From assembly GCA_009602725.1 (NCBI GenBank), contig WELB01000419.1, forward strand, positions 1-25,926: a stretch of 25,926 nt of DNA, written 5' to 3'. Shown here piece by piece: positions 1 through 11,955 of the stretch. The notes under the pieces are model-generated. The model did not search any database. It was not told where the DNA came from and saw only the letters and a list, made by a program, of their open reading frames with translations. Source of the DNA: Spirogloea muscicola (taxonomy: Eukaryota; Streptophyta; Zygnematophyceae; Spirogloeales; Spirogloeaceae). The translations under genes were made by a program, and so were the position numbers. The stretch's first letter is position 1. Every line of letters starts with the position of its first letter.

Positions 1-3000
1 GCCCACGCCCGTCTTCGCCGGTGAGCGCGCCGCCACTGGCGCGCCTCCAGGCTTGCGACGGCCTGGCCTCCCGGCCTGTGCGGCGGCCTGGCCCTCCCGT
101 CCCTGCCACGTCCGGCAGCTGCGGGGCCCCCGTCCAGCATCCGCCTGGACGGCGGCAGGCAGGCCCACGCCGCGCTCTCGCCGCAGCTGCTGTGGCCCCC
201 GCCTCCGGCGTCCCGCCAATGGCGCGGACGCCAGTCTGGCCGGGGGAGGGGGTGGCACTCCGGACGGCGGGGGGGGCAGCGAGGCGGATGCACAGACGGG
301 GCAGGCGGCCGGGGGCACGGCGAATGCCGCTGGCAGCTGCCTTTGCCGCGACGGCCGTGTCGCAGGAGCGGCCCGCCCGGCGCCGGGTGCGCCGGGAAGC
401 TGTCCCTGCGCGCGCACTGAGGGCTGTCGGAAGAGCCGCCTGGCCGCCTTGGGCCGCCGCTGGCTCCACGAGCGCCTGAGCGCCTCTCGGAAGCGTGCTG
501 CGGACTGCTATCCTCGATCACGAGCCGTGCCTGACATGCACTGCCATGCCCGCTCGTGTCTGTGTTTAGACGCTGCATTGCGTCGCGTCACATCGTGTCA
601 TGGCAGGTCACGTCACGTCCTGCCCACGTAGGGTCACGTCATGTCTGGGGCGTTGGCTGGTGCGCCGTTGTCGGACGTCGACTCGAGCGAACGATGGCTC
701 TCGAGAGAAGCTGCTGGAGACGGCTGACGGCCTTCCGCGTTGCTCCGCGCCGCAGTTGATTTGGAGCAAGTCAGGCATGGAGGTTATGGGAGCAGCGCCG
801 GAGGTAGTGCCACAAGTACGGCTGTCCCGCCACTCCTGTTTGGCAGCTTCCAGCACACGCCGGAGCGCTACTCCAAGCTCCTGCGCAAGCGGTGGTGGAG
901 GGGCTCGGCCATCTGCGTGAAGCTCGCGGTGTTCATGATCATCCTGGTGCTCGTCACCTCCGGCACGCTCGCCCTGACGCTCTGGAAGTTCTCGGACGAC
1001 GACTTTGCGGCCGAGATCAGCCTCCGCATGCGCACTGTGGCTACTCTCAAGCAGCACCAGGTCTGGCCACCAGGAGACTGGGCTGGTAGTTTGCTGCCAG
1101 TCATGTAGCTGAGTGCCAGAGATGTGATTGTCAGAGGTTAGACAATCGGATGATCGCAACCTGAGAGGCCTCGATGTGCTCGAAAACCCGCTTGCAGCTC
1201 CGCCAGTACCTTGTTGACAAGGAGGGCGAAGTGCGGCTGGTCGCCTCGCGCAATCTTCTCCGGAGCTACTCCAAGCAGTATGAAGGGCTCAGCGCCCCGA
1301 CGAACAATGCAACCATCAAGGCGGACTTGGCGAGCGGCCAGGCTAGTCTCCAACCCTTTGTCTCTCCCGGCTTGGCCTGTGCTCACCTGGCTCCCCCGTG
1401 GCTGCTCCAGCATGGGGGCTCATCCTGACACCCCGGACAAGATGCACGCCTTCGGCAAGGACGTGCACTCTGCTGCTCACTGAGGATGGCTACCAGGGCC
1501 AGGGTCGATTCAGTCGTGCCATGGTCCTTGTGTCTTGCGAGGGAATTTGCATGGAATACTTGTCAGCATACTGGTCAGTGGAGGCGACTTCCCTGATTCG
1601 CCGGCACTGGGACCGAGCCATGCAGGGAGTCTTGCTAAGCGCGCAAGCCGTGGCCAAGGACTTCCTCTCATTGGCAGTGTACAATCGTTTAGGCTTCCGG
1701 CTATTTGAGGTGCACCAGCCTGGTGAGCGCGTGGGGGCTCTGCGTAATTGACTCCTGTCTTGGTCACTGCGCTGCTCCCTTGCAAAGGGGCGTCAATGCA
1801 CGTGGCACGATGGCTGCTTCTAAGACCTTGGCCTGATGGCTCGTGGCTGACAAGCTAATTCTATTGTTCTACCTTGTTGGAAATGCTCCTTCGTCAGGGT
1901 GACATCTGCTGTGTGATGGAGCTATAAAATTGTGCAATTGCATGTGCACCCAGCTTCGATTTCAACCTGCCGCTGATTTTGTTGCCAAGGCTGGATGTCA
2001 GGTCTGGAGGCTCTCCCTTTGCAGCTCAACACTTCATTCTATGGCAATGGGTTCCCAGATTCGGACTCTCAAACAAACCTCACGAGAGGACATCCGTACA
2101 CAGGAAGCGATGAGCTTCGCATAAACATGAGCATCGCCTTGCTCGACCTGCAGGTGCTCCATGACTCGTCGCTCATGGCGGATGTCATTGATGCTTTCTT
2201 AGCCAGAATTTGTCTCTACTAGTTGGTCCATGTCCATGAGAGTGGGAACAAAAAGAAGCTGTCACCTCTCTTTGTGAAGATCGTGGAGCGCCTCAAAACA
2301 TGCCGCCAAGATTGGCTGGTGGGAGGGGGGGCGAGACGAGCATCCTCCTGCCTTGCTGAGGTGTCGGTCATTGCTGGGTGGTCAGGCTCCCTCCATGGTG
2401 GGGACGTTGCTGATCATCCTCAATGCGAGTGCCTTTGTTGACCTTGTGTTCGACACCGCTGGGCTGCAAAAGACCGGCGAGATTCTCGTCGGCTACCCAT
2501 CAGGTAAGTGACTATGGGCTTGCAGGAGCCGGTGGAGCAGATTACGGTGCTCTGCGTCAGTGGTTTGACTATGTTGTACACATGGATCAGTGTGTCATCT
2601 ATGCGCAGTCCTCTTCTTTCGCTTTTCTGGATTCGACATCATGACAAGCACCGTGCTTAAAAGAGTGAACCAGCAGTGCAAATGTTGAAGGTACTGGTTG
2701 ACAGCATCACAGGCCTCTCCTTTCATCCATCTTGCAGTCAGATGATAGCTTGATATTACTTGATGCCAGCAGGCAATGACAGCATCACCTACATTGTACC
2801 ACCTTTCCACCACAAGTCAGTGTTGACACAGCAGTATACAGGCCCTCTGGCTGATGCCATCGGGGGTGCATCTGGCTTCTCTCGGTCCAGAGACTACCGG
2901 CATGTCGCTGTAGCGGCTGGGTTTACGCCAGTGGGCTACCTCGACTGGGGTTGGTCCGACGAACACGCCGAGCTCTTGCTTCAAGGCCCCTCTGCTGCTC

Positions 3001-6000
3001 TCCCGCTTCGCCGAACGTCGTCGAGATCGTACTTCACCGTCGAAAGTCAGATTGCCTCCTCGGTGACCGTCTCGCGCACGGCGGAGCGTCGCGCAAGCCA
3101 CCGGCGGCCGCTGCAACGCCCCTCGCCGTGGAGGGGGTGCAACCGGCGCCGACCAGTGGGCTACCTCGACTGGGGTTGGTCCGACGAACCAATCTACGTC
3201 CTGCTGCTTGCTCGAGAGCTCGTTGTGCACAGCAGCTCAGCACACTATCGTCTTCGCTCTGTCATAGCGTCCTATACATGTTCGACATTCCTAGCCACCC
3301 TCGGAGTACCTGAAGCACACTCTTGCTTCCTGGCAGGTCTGGTTGCCAAGATTGACGATGATGAGGCGTTTAGGTTGCTGCATCATCTCACTCTGGCCAT
3401 TATAGTGTCCATTGATGTCATTGTCACTTTAGGACTAGTCAGCTCATATTTCTTGGCATGGGTGAGCTTGCAAAACCTAGCGGCTGCTCTTTGGACGCAA
3501 TACACCTGTGTTTTCTACGTTCCTGTGCAGCATGGTGTTTCGGAGCTGGGAGCTACTGCAGTCAGAGGCTTGATTGTCCTGCATCTGATCAGGCTCTCTT
3601 CCAATGCATTGCTACTGTGGTTGCATCTGATGACAAACTTTTGTTTCTATTCTCCTCAGTGGTTCGCTGGACCCATCATTGATTTAGGTATGACAGCCAT
3701 GGCCCTCGCTAAGGGCGAAACTACTGCCAGAGCAAAAGAAAGCAAGCGGACATATTGGCCAGACGAGCTCGATGATTTGCGTTGTGCATTCAATGACATG
3801 GCAGCTGAGGTCGTCAACACAAATAGCATGCTGGAGCAAAAGGAGGTTACCATGAGGATCACCAAACGAGTTGCAATTCTCAATCGTCATTCGTACCTGC
3901 ACACCTATCCTGCTTTTCGTGTATCAAACGGCTTCACATAGGTTCCCGCATTTGCCAGCAGTTTTCACTTTCAACATCCAAGAGATGGAAGCAAAAAGCT
4001 TTGCCTCTGGGCGTTGGCAATTTCTCACATTGAGGGTTTTGCTTTCTGACTTCTGCGCTATGCCTATTGATACAGGTCTTAGACAGGACGCGTGATCTAG
4101 CCAGTACGAATAAGAGACTGCAGAAGGAGATCGAGGTAAGAAGGACGATTGAGGAGGAGCTGCAGACTGCAAAGAACATTGCTGTCAAGGCCGACCAAGC
4201 CAAGTCAGAGTGGCTCGCCAACATGTCCCATGAGATCCGGACTCCCCTGAACGGCATCATAAACTGCACGGAGCTCTGTCTGGATACAACTGTCAACCCA
4301 GAGCAGAAAGAGTACCTGGAACTGGTGAGCGTCCACACAAGAACCATGGGGCTACTTTGCCATGTTGCAGTCCAGGATCTTTTGGAGGGCGCTGGGTTCC
4401 CTAACAGCAAGAACTGGAATGTTTCTAAAGAAGGGCGCATGTGACTTTGGTGGCCTGTCAGAGACATTACCGTTACTAAAGCTGTGCAACAATAAAGCTT
4501 GAGTCCCACCTTCCGGCTTGCCCGCAGGTGCTCTTCTCTGCGAAGCATCTTCTTCGGTTGATCAGTGACATTCTGGATTTCAGCAAGATAGAGGCGGGGA
4601 AGTTGGACATGGAGAAGATTGCCTTCTCCCTTGCGGACCAGCTGGAGCACGCTGTGGCTGTGCTTTCTGCCAGGGCCCACAAGAAAGGCCTTCTGCTTGC
4701 TTGCCGTTGTCACAGAGATGTCCCTGACAACCTGATTGGAGACCCTGGACGGTTGTTTCAGATCTTTGTCAACCTCATAGGTGGGTGGTCTTGTGTATGT
4801 GCTCTTACGCAGACCGGCTGAGCTTCTCAGCTATTCAAAGGCCGTCGCCTTTTGTGCTTTCGCTGCCAAACTGGCCTGGTGCAGCAGGCCCACATTCATG
4901 AGCACCATCAGCATAGATATTCCAGAACAGATGGATACACCAGCACGAGTATGCTTGACAAGGTGGGCTCTGCTGCTCTTGCAGGAAATGCCCTCAAGTT
5001 CACGTCCGAGGGGGAGGTCGTGGTCACTGTTTCGTGCCTAGGTCATCCAGATGCAGATTCCACAGAGCTTCTCTTCTCTGTCAAAGACACTGGCATTGGC
5101 ATACCAAAGAGCAAGCAGTCTCTGCTATTCCAGGCCCTCTCTCAATTGGAATCGTCAACGACCAGGTACTATCTGCTGCGGGGCATGGCATGCTGCATCC
5201 TACAGCCCCTTCTGCTATTCCGTCAAACAACTGGTCCACTGCTTGAGTACCTGATCAAGGCAGGGAGCTCTGGCGTGCTTGCTGACTTGCGGAGTCGATC
5301 CGTGGTTCAGGTTGTATGGAGGCACCGGCCTGGGCCTGCTCATCTCCAGCCGCCTCTCTAACGCCATGAGTGGGCGCATGTGGGTTGAGAGTGACCAAGG
5401 CAAGGGCTCCACGTTCTTCTTCACGGCTCGCTTCCTGATACCTCACGTGCCTGTGGCCTCTGCTGGCAACACCTCGCCGGTGAGGGAGAAGCAGTTCAGC
5501 GGCTTGAGGGCCTTGGTAGTCGACCACAACCACACCAGTGGGGACATCGTCTTGGAGATTCTTCAGGTACCATCATCTTAGTGCTTCATGCACTGTTCTG
5601 GCTCGCGGGATGTGGATGCAGGTTATTTGTAGCCAAAGTGGTTTTCCTAGTGTCTAAAGGTGAGACGTTTGCACCATTGGCGGATCCCTTGGCCCAATCT
5701 GCAAGGACTTGCAGTCAGTGCACGACAATTCTAGACCAATCGTCATCCACTGGCTCTGATCTCAGTGATACTCAGGCATCCTTGTCTGGAACTCTTTTGG
5801 CACAGAGATGGGATATAGATGCTGAGTGGGTGTCCAGCGCGGAGGCTGCTCTCAAGCGACTGGAGCAGGGGGCCAAGGGCGAGGGAAGGGGCCCGTTCAA
5901 CCTCCTTCTCCTCGACCTCTGGCTGAAGCCGCCTGCCACGCCGGGCGGGCCTCGGCAGGGGCCCCCGGTGGAGCCGGAAGAGGCCGGAAGCCTGGTCTCG

Positions 6001-7899
6001 CGGCTCCGAGAGACGCCACAGGTCTTCGCGCACTGGGAGTCCGGGCAGCCCGCGGGCTCTGGGCAGGCGCCCGTAGACAGAGTAGACGGCCCAGTAGTCG
6101 AGAAGGACAGTGGGAAAGCGGGCTCCAGAGAAGCGGTGCAGACTATGCCACAAGCGAATGGCCTGGGAGATGGCTGGAGGGAGCAGACGGAGGATGTGGA
6201 GGAGCTTGCGTCGCCCTCTGAAGCAGCTTCCCCCCTGCGGCTCTCACTGTCCAGCTGGCACTCGAGCGACAGCGCAGGAGAAGATGGCAGAAGCTGCGCA
6301 GTGAAGGTGCCAGCTAGTAGCCAGAACCACGTGCACAGCGGCGTTGAATCGCCTGCGAACTCGAGCAGCACTAGGAGCAGAAGCAGCGACAGTGGCAGTC
6401 GTGCTAGGCATGAGCCAGGATCCTCGCTAGCAAATGGCTCGTTGGACAGGCAAAGGAGTAGCTCACTCTCAGATGTAGAAGCTGTATCTGGAGCCTTGCC
6501 CCCCCCTGTTGTTATGATGACTTCCATCGAGCACTCAGGCATGCACCTGTAAGACTCTTCGCCTCTAAGCCGCCTCCTTTGCTCCAGATCTGGCAGCTCG
6601 CGGGTCTGCCCAAGCTGTAATCACCGATGCTGATGACATGTCTCCTGCACTGCTAGAGTCAGATGTCAGGCTCCCTTTTCGATGTACACATGGTGAATCA
6701 GGTCACAAGGACAGACATGGCCATGCGCAGCCTTTGGTGGTGACATCGTAGACAGCTACTGAATCCCTGCATCCTGTCCACGTTTGTCGTTGCAGGTGTC
6801 AAGCCATGGGCATGAGATACTACGTGGCTAAGCCAATCAAGAGAAGCTTGCTACTGAGAGCTATTCAAACGGCCCTGGAAGTCCACCCTTCAACCATCTC
6901 AAGGCAGATCTCGCTCAGCTCACAAGGTTCAGGTGTGGAGGATGCTATCAAGCACAAGCTGCACATCCTGGTGGCTGAGGACAATGCCATCAATCAGAGA
7001 GTCGCTTTGACATTCCTTCACAAGTGGGGCCACTCCACTACACTGGCAAACAATGGAGCTGAGGCACTCGAGAAATTCAGGAAGAGCATTTTGATCTAGT
7101 TCTCATGGACGTGAGTGCCTGCCTGTGATTGAACTGCTCTACGAGCCTTGGGGTTTTTCACCTTTACATGGAAAGTCCGCAGATGTGCTGCATAATGGCC
7201 TGTGAATCCTGCATGTTAGCATGTTCAGGGGCTGTAGTCAACCATCCGTCTGAAGAGATCTACTGTCTCCTTATTGGTATGCAAGAACAGTGGACACATC
7301 AAGCAGGTCCTCGACTCTGCCAGTTGTCCTGCCATCTGCTTGCACCTTCTGCTGATTCTGGACGTCAGGCAATTGTCTTTCTCACAGGTGCAGATGCCAG
7401 TGTGTGATGGACTAGAAGCGACCCGCAGAATACGAGCTGAAGAGGAAGGATCACAGCTGCCTCGCACGCCCATTGTTGCCGTAAGTAGATCAGACTTCTG
7501 ACTCCTGGCTTTTGTGGAGTGCCATGCTGAGCCCGCCAGGTAGCTGCAGCAGGGCTCTGCTTATATGCCAGAAGTCATCTGGCGTACTCCACTTGTGATA
7601 TTTGTCTCTGGTCTGTAAACAAGAATGTATGCGGTAGCACTGAAGTGCAGGGCTCACTTGTAGAGTTCGGGGCTTAAGTTGCAGAGTTGATATAGTCAGC
7701 AGCATCATCATATCGGGGTGTGGCATGTGTCAAGCAGATGACTGCACATGCCATGGCTGGCGATGGAGAGAAGTGTATAGTTGCTGGGATGGACGCCTAC
7801 ATCAGTAAGCCTTTGAAAGTGCAGAAATTCCAGGATCTTCTACACGTTGTCTCACAGTGGAGGCAGTTGGGCAATCAGAAGAAGAGCCTTATGGAGTGA
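1..7899 (+). CDS. Hybrid histidine kinase A (Cache-like sensor, HAMP, HisKA, HATPase_c, REC, REC); 5' partial, frameshifted near the 3' end
   Basis: Membrane sensor kinase expected to autophosphorylate on His and pass phosphate through receiver domains to an HPt protein. Exons read: 1-20 (partial), 756-1060, 1198-1341, 1626-1722, 2002-2153, 2386-2503, 2773-2949, 3337-3461, 3660-3845, 4076-4324, 4528-4780, 4985-5165, 5311-5566, 5806-6548, 6796-7110, 7388-7480, 7738-7899. Visible: TM1 ([15 protein letters not shown]), sensor ending [16 protein letters not shown]2 in the eighth exon, HAMP ([21 protein letters not shown]), H-box [11 protein letters not shown]-box GNALKF, G1 DTGIGIP, G2 GGTGLGLL, degenerate REC1 ([16 protein letters not shown]) and REC2 ([25 protein letters not shown]). 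One base is missing near 7080, so the frame stops at 7097-7099 before the REC2 phospho-Asp. This is either a real truncation or a sequence error. The fifth-exon acceptor could instead be at 2062; the third intron uses a GC donor; the ninth exon is one codon longer than in copy B. The start codon lies left of the window. Confidence 0.88.
21..755 (+). other. First intron of kinase A (735 bp, GC-rich)
   Basis: The window opens on the last 20 bases of an exon followed by a GTGAGC donor. The acceptor at 754-755 precedes an exon beginning V-D-L-E. Kinase B has the same phase-1 intron with the same donor, opening on G-D-L-D-L-E, which supports homology. The intron is five times longer than its 150-bp counterpart. 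It contains GC-rich sequence and, near 585-660, several short copies of a GTCACGTC-like motif. Long open frames inside it lack protein-like composition. Confidence 0.7.
2928..3189 (+). repeat. 225-bp insertion bounded by 37-bp perfect direct repeats across the exon 7/intron 7 boundary of kinase A
   Basis: The same 37 bases occur at 2928-2964 and 3153-3189, with 188 bp between them. Each copy holds the last 22 bases of the seventh exon (coding PVGYLDW plus one base) and the first 15 bases of the intron, so the splice donor is duplicated. The offset of 225 bp keeps frame, and no stop codon occurs between the copies. Kinase B has a single copy at the equivalent boundary (around 15737), so this is derived in copy A. 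Origin is unknown: a mobile insertion with an unusually long target duplication, or a template-switch duplication, are both possible. Confidence 0.9.
4076..5450 (+). other. Kinase core of copy A (coiled coil, HisKA, HATPase_c)
   Basis: The exon at 4076-4324 carries a charged coiled-coil linker and the phosphoacceptor H-box (SHEIRTP). 4528-4780 carries the rest of HisKA ([12 protein letters not shown]) and the start of the ATPase. 4985-5165 carries N-box GNALKF, DTGIGIP and the F-box-like LFQALSQ. 5311-5450 carries [13 protein letters not shown] and the final FFFTARF strand. All residues expected for ATP binding and autophosphorylation are present, so the kinase part looks functional despite the downstream frameshift. 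Confidence 0.93.
7079..7081 (+). other. Single-base deletion (frameshift) in receiver 2 of kinase A
   Basis: Read straight through, the frame runs EKFRKSILI then TAG (7097-7099). Adding one base at about 7080 lets the remaining bases read [10 protein letters not shown] up to the GTGAGT donor after 7110, matching THFDLVLMD at the same place in kinase B. The exon is 315 nt, where 1+3n is needed between its flanking phases. Two further exons downstream (7388-7480, 7738-7899) still read cleanly as receiver sequence, so the lesion is either recent or a consensus error. Confidence 0.88.
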
Positions 7900-10029
7900 G
7901 TTCTTTTGCCGTCGCCACTGTGCTGGATCAGCCATGCAGTGCAGCAAGTTCAGATGGCAGTCAGCTGGCGCCTTGTTCTTAAAGAGAGTCAAGTTGGTCC
8001 TTGTTGATTCCATCATGGGAGAAGGGCAAACTTTGCTGGAAGTGCCTGTGATGGGTATTGGTCGTGGGCGACTCTTACTGTATAGCCTGTCATTTGTGCT
8101 TATCGGTGACGGCGGGTGCTTGCTGGCATGACCAAGTGAATGACACGATGAAGGCTGTGATCTGGTTCACTGTTTGCAGGCTTTGGCTAAGGAGTCGAAG
8201 AAAGGCAGACGCTTGGAAGCTCGACAAGTCTTCTCCGCGGCAGGAAGGGCCTAGCTTTTGACCCATTCTAGAGCTTAGACCACGCTTGTCATTAGTATAA
8301 AGCCCTGGCCCAGCCTTTGTCACACGGCCGTGTACATGATGAGTGCACGTGTGTGTAATAGTAGATACCTTCCACATGCTCCCCTCTGTGAACCTGGCCG
8401 CGGGCACGTGATAAGCTCAAGAGCCCGTCTTTTACTGTGACTGGTGGTATGGCGAATGTATGCTGGATGGCGGGTGCAGCTGGATGGTGAGTGCAGCAGC
8501 GTAGCTGTTGATACGGGCAACATACAAGTCGTTTAGAGGCAGAGACCTGAATGTTTATTGAACAACGCCTCGTCGCTTCTGATGTTGACTGCGACATGAT
8601 GGCGATGAGCTAGAGCATCACATAGTGCTGACCTGGTATTGTAAGAAGTCGAAGTGCGCCACGACCATACGAGCAAGATGCATCAATTCAAAGCTTGAGC
8701 GTGTTTGGAATGCAAACAAACAAGTGGCAGGAGCAACAGACAAGGAAGTTGATGTGCAGAGGTGTTGTCGCGACAAACTGACCTCCCTTCGCTCGTCATG
8801 CTGAGGTGTTGCCGTGCGCCGCTCGCATCTCTGTTGACCCAGAGAGGCTTTAGTACTTAGGAAGAATCTATTGGTCGTCCGAGGTTGTCGCTCATTGTGT
8901 CATCGCTGTTTCTTCTTACTTCTGTGTCGTCGCTTGGTAGATTGCCCAATTGCGCTTCTGGACTGCTGTCAGCTCAGACAAGCCTCCTGGGCTCACGGCA
9001 ATCAATGAGCTCCTCTTATTGATTCCTTTGGGGTGGCCTCTCACAGCCATGGCCTCACATTGGGTGAGCTGTTTCTTCTTATGAGCGAGCCAGACAGCCT
9101 GACTGTGCTAGGTGACCTCTTGAGGCTGTCATGCAAGCTCTGTGAGAGGAGCCAACTGCTCGCGACATCCTTTCAGTCACTGCCCTACACTCTTCATTGC
9201 GGTGGGGTCGCTGGACATGGGGTGATTGAGTTGTTCTTCCAGCTTGTAACATGAGAGCTTGATGGTGTACATTGACAGCAATGCAACTAGCATGTGGTAC
9301 GGGTCCTCGGGGGGCAGAGCTTCCAGGTATCAAGGTGAAGCCGCTGCTGTCTAGCAGGGGCGGTTGTGAAAGCCAGCCAAGTGCATACAATGGCTTCTGT
9401 ACAGTGCATGTACATTGCCGGGAGGAGCAGACTGGGTAGCCAGGGCCAATTCAGCATCTCCGCGTCAGCAGTGGGAAGGCGGACGAGCTGAGGTGAGGGA
9501 GAGGCCCCTCTGCCATGAATGCCAGAGGCTGCTGCCAGGGCGTGACCGGGACGGCACTGAAAGGCAAGCGATTGGGGCAGCTGGAGCGCCTCGGGGAGAC
9601 GCATTTGGGCGGCAGCACGACGGCAGGACGCGGAGGCACGGAGCCTCCAAGGGGGAGAGAAGGTGCGCGGTGCGCCTGTATCGAAGGGAGGCCATACCAA
9701 GCAACTTAAACGACTAGCTAACAAAGTGCAGAAATCAAGTCTTTCAGAGGGGGCAAGGTTTGTGAATCTAAGAGGAGCTGAAGTAACAGAACAGTGGAAA
9801 GGAGAAGTGGAGGGGGACTGTAGTACCCACGAGTGAGCACTCACATCTGAGACTAATCTGGGGCGGAGCACCACCACAGGGAGTGCGGCGCCCTGCTCGC
9901 GTTGCCGCTGGAAAGCTGGAGAGGGCCCTCTGGGCTCGCTTGCTCTCCTGCGTGGTATCCGCTTTCCGACTCTTATGAACCTTTTGCCAATCCTCCACAG
10001 CTTTTCAAAGAGGGGCGAGGGCTGGAAAA
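7900..10029. other. No gene seen: 3' flank of kinase A and intergenic DNA
   Basis: Short open frames here show no recognisable domains or splice-consistent homology. 7900-9000 is presumably 3' UTR and spacer. About 9415-9720 and 9850-9960 are more GC-rich than their flanks. They read as low-complexity frames rich in Arg, Pro and Ala, and may be old repeat-derived DNA, but I cannot assign them. Confidence 0.6.
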
Positions 10030-10729
10030 AGCAAGCCCGTGAGGGCTGGCCCGTTACAGCGAAAAAGGAAGTGCTCGCCCATTGAGGATAGGGGCTGGAA
10101 AAACCAGCCCAAAAAGAATGAACAAAGTACGAGAAGGTGGCCAGGGGAAGCGCGAAGAAAATCAAGCACAGAAAGACACAAAGCAGCTACGAATCACTCA
10201 GTAACCCCTGCTAAGCAGCCGCAGATTAGAGATGCTAGGCTCCTGGAAGTGGGTCCCCTGGCCAGAGCCAGACGCAGCAGCAAGGGCTCTGCCGGCACGA
10301 AGGTGCAGCGCGCGGGCCATCGACCTCTGCAGCGAGACGGCCAGGCGCATTCGGTACACTTGCGCCAGCGACCCGGCTGCAGGAAAGTCCACCGGCTCCC
10401 CATGGAAGCGACGGGCGATGGCGTGGCGGGCGAGCTGGTTGAGCAGCTCGAGCCACCGAGCGCCCAGCGCCCCATGGGTGTCAATTGCCAACGGGAAGAA
10501 CTCGTCTTCCCGAGGATGATCGGCGTACTTGAGCTCTTTAGCCCGAGCGGCGCAGGCGACCGCATACCCAGCCTTGGTGGCACATTGGGCTGGGTGTGAG
10601 CGGTCGTATGCGTCGGTGGTCACCACGTCCAGGGGAAGACGTGGCCCGCCGGCCAGTGGGGTGGCCACCAGGTCTACGCGACGGGCGTGGAGACCGACAG
10701 CCCCTCGCCCCTCTTGGCGTCCTTTTTTC
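10030..10729 (-). mobile_element. 5'-truncated LINE-like retroelement 3' end (copy 1)
   Basis: On the minus strand an open frame ends at 10198. It is followed by a non-coding tail containing a GGGCTGG...CCAGCCC inverted pair and an AATGGGCGAGC motif. The same stop-proximal sequence and tail recur at 24325-24530 (+), and tail variants at 10866-11160, 12671-12800, around 24700 and 25578-25640. Several copies share a 3' end but begin at different 5' points, which is typical of LINE insertion. No reverse transcriptase core is present, so the class is inferred. Confidence 0.65.
10198..10728 (-). pseudogene. C-terminal fragment of a LINE-like retroelement ORF
   Basis: The frame reads about 175 codons with no stop, ending SISNLRLLSRGY. 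The segment with LDVVTTDAYDR, then KELKYADHP, then EFFPLAIDTHGALGARWLE resembles the region after the RT domain in many algal and fungal LINE polyproteins (K..KY, F-PF-ET-G-G). The following AQVYRMRLAVSLQRSMARAL and RAGRALAAA recur, degraded, at 24640-24700, 25003-25206, 25305-25500 and 25726-25926. No catalytic residues are visible in this part. Assignment to LINE rests on remembered family features and would need a profile search. Confidence 0.55.
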
Positions 10730-11160
10730 TTGGAAAAAGAAACGAAAAGAGCCGCTTCACCTCACGGACCAAGCTTTGGGCCGGCCTCTCCCAGCCACCA
10801 GTTCATCTGGCCGCGCTTGTCGCCCAAGCGGCCGCCTCGACATAGGGGCCCCGTCGTTTTGGCCTTTGTGGGCTCCCTTTTAGTGCTTCCCCTGGCCCCT
10901 TCTCATACTTTGTTCAGGATTTCTTTTCTGGGCTGGCTTTTCCCAGCCCCTATGCTCAATGGGTTTGTCCATTCTTTTTGGGCTGGCTTTGCCAGCCCCT
11001 CTTTCTTTACTGTTACTTAGCGCTTCCCCTGGCCCCCTTCTCGTACTCTGTTCATTCTTTTTCGGGCTGGTTGTTCCAGCCCCTATTCTCAATGGGCGAG
11101 CACTTTCTTCTTTTCTTTATGGGCGAGCCTTCCTCCTCCTCAATGGGCGAGCCCTTCTCT
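10730..11160 (+). mobile_element. Nested retroelement 3'-tail repeats
   Basis: The tail motif of copy 1 (GCTTCCCCTGG, CTTCTCGTACT, CATTCTTTT, GGGCTGG...CCAGCCCC, CAATGGG) appears at least twice in plus orientation, at 10875-10965 and 11015-11100, with a shortened copy between and extra ATGGGCGAGC units to 11150. At 10778-10824 there is a variant (GGCCTCTCCCAGCCACCAG) that recurs at 12919-12960 (+) and 24681-24730 (-). No coding potential. Confidence 0.6.

Positions 11161-11955
<795 letters not shown>

Noticed and set aside
2760-3941. A single 393-codon exon in kinase A
   Set aside because: Kinase B and consensus splice sites show it is exons 7, 8 and 9 plus two stop-free introns. Kept only as an observation about possible retention.
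5772-6542. Minus-strand open frame of 256 codons
   Set aside because: It is antisense of exon 14 of kinase A. The plus frame fits the receiver with correct splice phases.
9287-10165. Minus-strand open frame of 292 codons
   Set aside because: It starts inside the retroelement non-coding tail and continues with Pro/Arg/Ser-rich sequence of no recognisable family.
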